Source: JAICTV01 sp034666045 (lineage in GTDB: Bacteria; Planctomycetota; Phycisphaerae; Tepidisphaerales; Tepidisphaeraceae). Taken from it: a DNA stretch of 11,347 nucleotides. The stretch's first letter is position 1, and each line of letters starts with the position of its first letter. This document shows positions 6,059-11,347 of this stretch, piece after piece. Location of the stretch: NCBI GenBank assembly GCA_034666045.1, contig JAXDMN010000347.1, positions 1 to 11,347 on the forward strand. The letters run 5' to 3'. The position numbers and the translations under genes are program-made. Under the pieces are notes generated by a model. It was not told where the DNA came from. It saw nothing but the letters and a program-made list of their open reading frames with translations, and searched no databases.

Positions 6059-6481
6059 TTACAGGTTCGTTTTGGTCAGATGAAACCGCACGCCTGCGGT
6101 GTCGGCGGCGATTAATAAAGCTTCGGCGGCCTTGAGGTCGCGGAGGATCGGGTTCGGTTGTTTGAAGTCGTTCAGGTTAGCCGAAACGTATTCGTGCAGC
6201 GCGCGGATCGTCTTCAAGCCCTCGGGGGCGGGGAAAAACTGTTCCGGCGGCAAGCGCATCTTCGAGGGGTCGAAGCCTTCTTCTTTCATCTGCGCGATCA
6301 GGGCGGCCTGGCTTTCGGAAAGCAGCGACGTCGGCGTGATGACGCTCTTGCGGCGCGCGACGCTGTCGAGCTTGTCCGCCTCGCGCGCCAGCGCTTTGCC
6401 GGTCGCGGCCTTGGCGTACGCAGCGGCCGGGGCGGGGTCGGGGAGATCTTTTTCCAGCGTGACGATGAATGCGAGGGCCAT
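6059..6481 (-). CDS. Small conserved-looking hypothetical protein
   Basis: This is a 140-residue protein from ATG 6481 (MALAFIVTLEKDLPD); a TTG at 6493 would add four residues (MSAR). No signal peptide or transmembrane helix is visible. The sequence has a short hydrophobic start, an Ala/Lys-rich segment (AAYAKAATGKALAREADKL), a polar middle (LIAQMKEEGFDP), and a C-terminal part with ALHEYVSANL and AAEALLIAADTAGVRFHLTK. Composition and predicted alternating helices and strands look like a globular cytoplasmic protein. I do not recognise the family and no catalytic motif stands out. It is convergent with the Hcp-like gene (107 bp between stops) and 137 bp downstream of the GT39 gene on the same strand, so it may have its own promoter. 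No convincing Shine-Dalgarno is seen at the ATG. Confidence 0.7.
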   Translation of the reverse strand: MALAFIVTLEKDLPDPAPAAAYAKAATGKALAREADKLDSVARRKSVITPTSLLSESQAALIAQMKEEGFDPSKMRLPPEQFFPAPEGLKTIRALHEYVSANLNDFKQPNPILRDLKAAEALLIAADTAGVRFHLTKTNL

Positions 6482-6563
6482 ACGTGCGGACAATGTAACG
6501 GATTTCTCTCCGCGCGCGTTGCGGGCGTGCGATTCATTTGTGGGAACGGACGGCAGGGAGCGC

Positions 6564-6591
6564 GGATGCTTCGAAGTACCTCAGCATGACA
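6564..6591. repeat. Possible degenerate intergenic repeat of the CTCAGCATGACA type
   Basis: GGATGCTTCGA (6564-6574) followed by CTCAGCATGACA (6580-6591) resembles a short imperfect palindromic string that recurs between genes in many bacterial genomes. ATGCT (6566-6570) and AGCAT (6583-6587) are complementary. The identification is from memory of the string, with one copy in this window. Confidence 0.3.
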
Positions 6592-6618
6592 AATCGCTGC
6601 GTTTCTATTGCAAATACG

Positions 6619-8343
6619 TTACGACTTCGGCGCGTAGACGACGATCGGTCGGCCGTCGATTTGGAGGCGGAGGCGCTCGACGTATCCGGGCGGCAGCGGC
6701 GGCGGCGGGTCGTCGGCGCGGGAGCGCGGGGCGGCGGTGATCAGGTTCAACTTTGGATCCGCCTCGAGCGCGGCGGCGATGTCGGGCGGCGCGGGAAGAG
6801 ACGGGATCACCCGCCGCATCGCCCAGCAGAGGGGCAGGTTTTCGGGTTGGGCGTAGAAGGCATAGCGCGGCGCGATCGTGCGCTCGCGCTCCTCGCGCCG
6901 CAGCGTCGCGGCCAGCTCGCGATAGGTGTGCGCCTGCGTGCTCGGCGACCAGTAGAGCAGCGTAAACGCGATGGCCGGGAAACCGAGCACCGCCAGCGCG
7001 GTTGCGGAGGCGGCGACGCCGCGGCGAGATTGGAGCCACAGTCCGTACGCCGCGCCGAGCGCGATCGCGCAGCCGATGATGATGTCGCTGATCAGTAGTA
7101 CGCGCCCGCGCATGAAGTAGCCGGCGATGGGCAGCCCGACGGCGGCGGCGAGGCCGACACAGAGCGTGGCGATGAGGACGGGCCTGACCGCGCGGGCGAG
7201 GCCGTCGGTCGCGTCGTCGGCGTCATCGGCGCCGCGCGACGAGCGGATCGCGCGGTCGATCAGCCAACCCGTCAGCATCGCCAGCGGCGGCATTGCCGGC
7301 ATCAGGTAGTGCCGCTGCTTCTGTCCGACGATGCACAGCGGAACGAAGACCGCGGCGAACCAGACGAGCGTCACGCGCAGGCGCGCATCCGTCCGTGCGC
7401 GACGAATCGCGGCGGCGACGGCGAGCACCATCACGCCGCTCCACGGGGCGCTGGCAACGAGCAGGTCGAAGAAGTAGACGAAGAACGTGCCGCGATGTCC
7501 GCCGCCGCTGGCGACGACGTTTAGCTCGTTCCAGAGGATCTGCGCCTCCGGCGTGCGTGCGATGTAGGCGAACCATGGCACGGCGATGAGCAGCGCGGTC
7601 AGCGGCGCGCCGACGCGGAGCCAGCGTAGCGGCACGTCCCATCGCCGCAGCACGCCGGCGGCGCCGAGGAGAAACAGCAGCGGGAACATCGCCGGCGGAC
7701 CTTTGACGAGCGCGAGCAGCGCGATCGCCAGCGCCGACACGTGTGCCCGGAGCGCGAACGCGCCGGGCGGGGGTGAATTTCGCTCGATCTCGAAGCATCG
7801 CCACATCGCGCCGATGGCGAGCGTGTTGAACAGCGCGACCCAGACGTCGGTTTCCGCCAGCGCGCCGTAGCGGACGAACATGACGCTGCCGAACAGCGCG
7901 GCGGCGGCGAAGGCGGCGGCGCGGACGCCGAAGTGGCGGCGGACGATGGCGAAAGTCGCGCCGATCGTCAGCCACATCGCCAGCGCGGCGGGCAGGCGGC
8001 CGCTGAAATCGCTGACGCCGAACGTCGCGAGTGATGCGGCGGTCAGCCAGTAGGCGAGAGGCGGTTTTTGCAGTCTCGGCTTGTCGTTGAGGTGCGGCAC
8101 GAGCCATTCGCGCACGCCGCCGGCGCTGCTGCGCTCGAGCATTTCGCGGGCGGTGACGAGGACGCGGGCTTCTTGTGTGCGCGTCGTGTCGGGCACGGCG
8201 ATGAGGAGGAGCAGCAGCACGCCGCCAGCGAGCCAGGCGATGAGGAAACGGCGGAGGATGCGGCGATTGCATTCGACGTCGGGGGCGATGCTGTCTGAGC
8301 GGTTAGTGGTCGCGGCGGTGAAGTTGGCAGAGGGGGTGGTCAT
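6619..8343 (-). CDS. GT39/ArnT-type integral membrane glycosyltransferase
   Basis: This is a 574-residue polytopic membrane protein of the GT-C fold. After a short polar N-terminus, the first helix is around residues 33-50. It is followed by the loop TRTQEARVLVTAREML (54-69), which carries the acidic residue typical of this family, and KPRLQKPPLAYWL (88-100), the family KPPL-YW signature. Further family marks are ALAETDVWV (161-169), LVKGPPAMFPLL (212-223) and QKQRHYLMPAMPPLA (341-355). About ten more hydrophobic segments follow. The last 100 or so residues (from about 470) are a soluble, probably periplasmic domain. Such enzymes transfer a sugar from a polyprenyl-phosphate donor to lipid A, lipid or protein acceptors on the outer face of the inner membrane; the acceptor here is unknown. 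ATG 8343 is preceded by a T-tract and hairpin and has no Shine-Dalgarno. It lies 85 bp behind the histidine kinase gene on the same strand. Confidence 0.88.
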   Translation of the reverse strand: MTTPSANFTAATTNRSDSIAPDVECNRRILRRFLIAWLAGGVLLLLLIAVPDTTRTQEARVLVTAREMLERSSAGGVREWLVPHLNDKPRLQKPPLAYWLTAASLATFGVSDFSGRLPAALAMWLTIGATFAIVRRHFGVRAAAFAAAALFGSVMFVRYGALAETDVWVALFNTLAIGAMWRCFEIERNSPPPGAFALRAHVSALAIALLALVKGPPAMFPLLFLLGAAGVLRRWDVPLRWLRVGAPLTALLIAVPWFAYIARTPEAQILWNELNVVASGGGHRGTFFVYFFDLLVASAPWSGVMVLAVAAAIRRARTDARLRVTLVWFAAVFVPLCIVGQKQRHYLMPAMPPLAMLTGWLIDRAIRSSRGADDADDATDGLARAVRPVLIATLCVGLAAAVGLPIAGYFMRGRVLLISDIIIGCAIALGAAYGLWLQSRRGVAASATALAVLGFPAIAFTLLYWSPSTQAHTYRELAATLRREERERTIAPRYAFYAQPENLPLCWAMRRVIPSLPAPPDIAAALEADPKLNLITAAPRSRADDPPPPLPPGYVERLRLQIDGRPIVVYAPKS

Positions 8344-8372
8344 AAAAAAACAGGTGGGCCTTCGGCCCGACC
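8344..8372 (-). terminator. Intrinsic terminator of the two-component operon, abutting the GT39 start codon
   Basis: Read on the minus strand, GGT-C-GGGCC, loop GAA, GGCCC-ACC forms an 8-bp stem with one bulged C (8353-8372). TG and seven Ts (8344-8350) follow at once, and the next three bases are the ATG of the glycosyltransferase. Stem, loop and U-tract fit Rho-independent termination. It lies 57 bp past the kinase stop codon. Confidence 0.75.
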
Positions 8373-8428
8373 GCTACGCAAAAGACGGGCAAGGGGCGTG
8401 GCAGTCGTACCGCGCGGCGTGGACTAAG

Positions 8429-10057
8429 TCATGCGTTGGGGGTTACGACAGGAAAGGTCAGCGCGACCTCGGTGCCGCCGGCGGGTGGGGAGGCGATGCG
8501 GGCGGAGCCGCCGTGGAGGCGGACGATGGTTTGCACGATCGCCAGGCCGAGGCCCGCGCCGCCCGCGCCGGCGGTGCGCGAGCGATCGCAGCGATAAAAC
8601 CGGTCGAACACGCGCGGCAGGTGCTCCGGGGCGATGCCGCAGCCGCTGTCGCGAACGGCGATCGTCACGCGGGCATTTTCCTGCAAGACCGAGAGCACGA
8701 TACGTCCGCCGGACGGCGTGTGGGCCAGGGCGTTGTCGAGCAAGTTGTAGACCGCGCGTTGTAGGAGCGTGCGGTCGAGCGCCGCCTCGATCGGCGTCTC
8801 GCCCGCGGCGCCCGTGGCGCCCGCGCGAGCGTCGCCATCCGTCCGTTCGATCGCCAGCGTGATGCCGTTCTCCGCCGCCGCCGGCTCGTAGAACTCGCGG
8901 GCGCGTTCAATTTCCTCGACCAGATCGACGCGCTCGCGGCGGACCTGCGTCTGCGGGTTCTCCGAGCGCGCCAGGAACAGCAGCGCCTCGATCGTGCTGC
9001 CGAGCCGGCCGCTTTCTTCGAGCGACGACTCGAGCGCGTGGCGATATTCCTCCGGCGTGCGCGCCTTCGACAGCGCAACCTCCGCTTCGCCGCGCAGATT
9101 GTTCACGGGCGTGCGCAGCTCGTGTGCGATGTCGGCGGAAAACTGCGAGAGGCGCGTGAACGCCTCTTCGAGCCGGTCGAGCATCTCGTTGAAGGTCGCC
9201 GCCAGCGCCCACAACTCGGCCGGCAGCCCGGCCGGCGCGATGCGCTCGTGCAGCGTGGTCGATCGCACGCGCCGCGCGGCGTCGGTGATCTGCCGCACCG
9301 GCTTGATGCTCTGCCGCGCGAGGAAATAGCCGATGACCGACGACACCACGACCGCCAGCGCCAGCACGATCCAGACACGGCGGAGATAGCGGGCCAGGTG
9401 CGCCTTCTCGAGCGTCTGGTCAAGGGCGACCTGGACGATGCGCTCGTCGCCCTCGCGCGTTTTCGCGGGCCCGGCGATGGCGCGAAACGGCCGACCGCGC
9501 GGCGAGCGCACGTCGCGGCCGTCTCCCGGCTGGACGATGCCGTTCGTCGGCGGCGGAAACCCGGCCAGCGGCAACTGCTCGCCCATCCCGGGCGTCTGCG
9601 CCGTGACGCGGCCGTTCAAATCGACCAGCCGCACGTACACGCGCGTGAGGTCGCGGGCGGCCCACTCGGATTCGATCTCCCAGTGCACCTCGGGCGAATC
9701 CTCCGGGTGCTTGGCGATCAGGTCGCGCACGATCGTGATCAGATGGCCGAGAAAAAGGTCGTCCTCGTGCGAAAGACTGCGCTGCAGCCCGGCATATAAC
9801 ATCGCGGCGGCGGCGGAGCTCAGGACGAAGGTGGAGAGGACGTACCAGAGCGTGAGCTTTGCGGCGAGCGAAGGGGGCGCGCGTCGCGTGCTGGCGCGAC
9901 CGGGTGCGGGCGCCGACGCGGGCGCGAGCGGGTGCGACGGAGCGCGATCAGGCGTCGCCGGCGCTGGCGTTGTCATTGTCACCGTTGCCGTTGCCGGCGT
10001 CGCCGCCGTTGCCGAAGCGCTGCTGCTGGGAGGTTGCGGTTGGATCATCGAGGACAT
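8429..10057 (-). CDS. CusS/CopS-like sensor histidine kinase
   Basis: This is a 542-residue inner-membrane sensor kinase. Residues 1-62 are a Pro/Ala/Ser/Thr-rich cytoplasmic extension. TM1 spans about 69-90, the periplasmic sensor about 91-227, TM2 about 228-247, then HAMP (248-300) with SIKPVRQITDAARRV. The dimerisation/phosphoacceptor domain has FSADIAHELRTPVNNLRGE with H312. The ATPase domain has an N-box (YNLLDNALAHT; N438, N442), G1 (DSGCG, 470-474), an F-box (FDRFYR) and G2 (GAGLGLAIV). The layout matches heavy-metal sensor kinases (CusS/CopS/SilS), but the sensor part has only scattered His (97, 105, 117, 125, 220), no Cys and one Met, so the ligand is uncertain. The start is ambiguous: ATG 10057, 10048 or 9976 (MTTPAPAT) all precede the conserved part, and 9976 would reduce the overlap with the regulator gene from 110 to 29 nt. 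It forms an operon with that regulator, which it should phosphorylate. Confidence 0.93.
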   Translation of the reverse strand: MSSMIQPQPPSSSASATAATPATATVTMTTPAPATPDRAPSHPLAPASAPAPGRASTRRAPPSLAAKLTLWYVLSTFVLSSAAAAMLYAGLQRSLSHEDDLFLGHLITIVRDLIAKHPEDSPEVHWEIESEWAARDLTRVYVRLVDLNGRVTAQTPGMGEQLPLAGFPPPTNGIVQPGDGRDVRSPRGRPFRAIAGPAKTREGDERIVQVALDQTLEKAHLARYLRRVWIVLALAVVVSSVIGYFLARQSIKPVRQITDAARRVRSTTLHERIAPAGLPAELWALAATFNEMLDRLEEAFTRLSQFSADIAHELRTPVNNLRGEAEVALSKARTPEEYRHALESSLEESGRLGSTIEALLFLARSENPQTQVRRERVDLVEEIERAREFYEPAAAENGITLAIERTDGDARAGATGAAGETPIEAALDRTLLQRAVYNLLDNALAHTPSGGRIVLSVLQENARVTIAVRDSGCGIAPEHLPRVFDRFYRCDRSRTAGAGGAGLGLAIVQTIVRLHGGSARIASPPAGGTEVALTFPVVTPNA

Positions 10058-10709
10058 ACCCGACCCCGCGCACCGTGCGGATCAGCTTCGTCGCGTACGG
10101 GTCGTCCACCTTGGCGCGCAGGCGGCGGACATGCACGTCGAGCACGTTCGTGTCGCTGCTGAAGTTCATGTCCCACACCTGCTCGGCGATGTAGGCGCGC
10201 GACAGCACTTCGCCGCAGCGCTTGGCCAGCAGCCAGAGCAGCGCGAACTCCTTCGGCGTCAAATGCAGCGGCTGGCCCTGGCGCGTGGCGCGATGCTTGG
10301 TCAGGTCGATCTCGAGGTCGGCGATGGTAAGCACGGTCTGCTGCCGCGACGGCCCGCGGCGGAGCACCGAGTGCACGCGCGCCAGCAACTCGGAGAACGC
10401 GAACGGCTTGATCAGGTAGTCGTCGGCGCCCAGCTCGAGCCCCTTGACGCGGTCTTCGACGGTGTCGCGTGCGGTCAGGAAAAGCGCGGGCGTCTGCTTT
10501 CCCTGGCGGCGCAGCTCCTGGAGCACGCCCCACCCGTCGCGGCGCGGGAGCATGACGTCGAGGATCAGCAGGTCGTAATCGCCGGTCTGCGCCAGATGCA
10601 GGCCGTCATCGCCATCGCCGGCAACGTCGACGACGAAACCGGTTTCGCGCAGCCCCTTCTCTAGATAGGCCGCGGTCTTGCGCTCATCTTCAACGACGAG
10701 GAGTTTCAT
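9948..10709 (-). CDS. CusR/CopR-like OmpR-family response regulator
   Basis: This 253-residue DNA-binding regulator is the partner of the adjacent kinase. The receiver domain spans 1-117: acidic pocket ED (7-8), phosphoacceptor D51 (LLILDVMLP), T79 (LFLTARD) and K101 (YLIKPFAF). The winged-helix output domain spans about 126-222: LTPKEFALLWLLAKRCGEVLS, EQVWDMNFSSDTNVLDVHVRRLRAKVDD and TVRGVGYVLDD. The WDMNFxSDTN segment is a hallmark of the CusR/CopR/SilR heavy-metal subgroup. E. coli CusR is 227 residues; here about 30 extra residues rich in Gly, Asn and Asp follow the wing and overlap the kinase gene. ATG 10709 (MKLLVVEDE) is chosen as the universal start of this family over the in-frame ATG 10772. 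No Shine-Dalgarno is visible. It is divergent from the carbonic-anhydrase-like gene with 61 bp between, so it may control that gene or itself; no target metal-efflux gene is in the window. Confidence 0.94.
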   Translation of the reverse strand: MKLLVVEDERKTAAYLEKGLRETGFVVDVAGDGDDGLHLAQTGDYDLLILDVMLPRRDGWGVLQELRRQGKQTPALFLTARDTVEDRVKGLELGADDYLIKPFAFSELLARVHSVLRRGPSRQQTVLTIADLEIDLTKHRATRQGQPLHLTPKEFALLWLLAKRCGEVLSRAYIAEQVWDMNFSSDTNVLDVHVRRLRAKVDDPYATKLIRTVRGVGYVLDDPTATSQQQRFGNGGDAGNGNGDNDNASAGDA

Positions 10710-10751
10710 GATCGACAGTTTAGGCGCAGAGGCGGCGTTCTGCGAAACGTC

Positions 10752-10760
10752 TGGTATAAC
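10752..10760 (+). promoter_or_regulatory. Extended -10 promoter for the carbonic-anhydrase-like gene
   Basis: TGG-TATAAC is a TGn extended -10 with five of six matches to TATAAT. No -35 is recognisable. Transcription would start about 10767, only some four bases before ATG 10771, giving a nearly leaderless message. Confidence 0.45.
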
Positions 10761-10770
10761 GCCGGCCATC

Positions 10771-11217
10771 ATGTTCGATTCAAAGACGCCTTACGAGCCC
10801 GAACGGATTCACGCCGCCGCCATTTATTGCTCTGATGGGCGGTTGGGCGAGCATTTTGACGATTTTCTCATGAACGGGCTGAAGCTACCGCGTTACGACC
10901 GCTTGGCGCTGCCGGGCGGGCCGGCGGCGCTGGCGGATCATCCCGAGACGATGCTCGAGCACGCGGCCGTCGTCGATGAGCTCAAGTTCCTCGTCGAAGT
11001 ACACGGGCTCAATCGCGTCGTGCTGATCCAGCATCAGAACTGCGCGTTTTATACGGGCCGGCTGAAGTTGGGCGGGTTCGAGGTGGAGCGGCAGCAGCGC
11101 GACGACCTGGCGGCGGCGGCGGCGTTCGTCCGCAGCGTGACCGGCGTCGATCGCATCGACGCTTACTTCGCGCGACAGCTCGATGCGTCGGTGCGCTTCG
11201 AAGAGGTCAAGTTCTAG
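10771..11217 (+). CDS. Short beta-carbonic-anhydrase-like protein
   Basis: This is a 148-residue protein. It keeps the beta-carbonic-anhydrase signature pieces. CSDGR carries the first zinc ligand C20 and the Asp-Arg dyad (D22, R24). HQNC carries the second and third ligands, H88 and C91, after VVLIQ. Between them are a Gly-rich loop (LALPGGPAALAD) and HAAVVDELKFLVEVHGLNR, as in the family core. Typical beta-enzymes have about 170-230 residues, and here the N-terminal arm and part of the C-terminal region are missing. The usual Gly after HxxC is Ala (HQNCAFY). CO2 hydration is therefore possible but not assured; it may be a Zn protein of related fold. ATG 10771 is preferred because TATAAC lies just before it; the frame stays open upstream to 10678, but that would overlap the divergent regulator gene. 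No Shine-Dalgarno is seen. Cytoplasmic. Confidence 0.75.
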   Translation: MFDSKTPYEPERIHAAAIYCSDGRLGEHFDDFLMNGLKLPRYDRLALPGGPAALADHPETMLEHAAVVDELKFLVEVHGLNRVVLIQHQNCAFYTGRLKLGGFEVERQQRDDLAAAAAFVRSVTGVDRIDAYFARQLDASVRFEEVKF

Positions 11218-11246
11218 CCGCACGTGCGACCCCCCGGCGCGCAGGC

Positions 11247-11347
11247 ATGGTGGTGACAACCCTGGTCATTTTCCTCGGCGCGGTGCTGATCGGCGCGATC
11301 GTGCGCGCAATCTGGCGGCGCGGGCGGCGGCACCGGGTGGAGCCGCT
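11247..11347 (+). CDS. N-terminus of a membrane protein, cut by the right edge
   Basis: From ATG 11247 the frame stays open to the window end (33 full codons). It encodes a hydrophobic helix (TTLVIFLGAVLIGAIV) followed by a strongly basic stretch (WRRGRRHR), as expected for an N-out single span or the first helix of a larger protein. It starts 29 bp after the carbonic-anhydrase-like stop, so cotranscription is possible. There is no good Shine-Dalgarno. Product unknown. Confidence 0.5.
   Translation, partial: MVVTTLVIFLGAVLIGAIVRAIWRRGRRHRVEP

Noticed and set aside
9438..10664. Plus-strand open frame of 408 codons across the two-component genes
   Set aside because: It is the complement of the highly conserved regulator and kinase, with no domain of its own.
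10710..10770. Minus-strand promoter for the response regulator (TTCGCA with TAAACT, 18-bp spacing)
   Set aside because: Each box matches only four of six bases and would imply a leaderless message; not strong enough to list.

Overview
The window is GC-rich and reads as a chromosomal segment of a planctomycete, most likely class Phycisphaerae. Three things in the sequence support this. A short secreted-type protein carries the N-terminal SLEARRLFA block, the planctomycete LEPR-XLL-like pattern. The C-terminal part of a right-handed beta-helix protein has the planctomycete post-helix block and a DGNADGIAGDDF-type ending. A secreted five-bladed beta-propeller hydrolase is of a kind common in that phylum. 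No phage, transposase, CRISPR array, rRNA or tRNA was seen.

Layout, left to right. (1) 2-826 (+) is the 3' part of a beta-helix surface protein, followed by a small hairpin. 949-1593 (+) is a compact RTX-like (nonapeptide repeat) protein. (2) 1618-3239 (-) is a two-gene unit: a small two-helix membrane protein, then a secreted beta-propeller glycosidase-like protein, convergent with the RTX gene. (3) 3252-3593 is a 342-bp divergent intergenic region holding a perfect 10-bp inverted repeat, three copies of an 8-mer and a good promoter for the next gene. (4) 3594-4895 (+) is NADP-dependent isocitrate dehydrogenase (icd), a TCA-cycle housekeeping gene with an unusual insertion. (5) 5052-5951 (+) is an Hcp-fold protein with a Sec signal peptide and a long Ala/Pro-rich tail. 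(6) 6059-6481 (-) is a small conserved-looking hypothetical protein. (7) 6619-10709 (-) is a CusR/CusS-like two-component pair, an intrinsic terminator, and then a GT39/ArnT-type membrane glycosyltransferase whose ATG directly follows the terminator T-tract. (8) 10771-11217 (+), divergent from the regulator, is a short beta-carbonic-anhydrase-like protein. A membrane protein starting at 11247 runs off the right edge.

The genes do not form one obvious pathway. The common theme is the cell surface: beta-helix protein, RTX-like protein, secreted propeller hydrolase, exported Hcp-fold protein, envelope glycosyltransferase and an envelope-sensing kinase, interrupted by icd. The observations most worth following are the exported Hcp-fold protein, the terminator fused to the GT39 start codon, the palindromic and repeated motifs between 3301 and 3515, and the 110-nt low-complexity overlap of the response regulator and kinase genes. 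I found no clear candidate for a wholly new multi-gene system; the exported Hcp-like protein comes closest.
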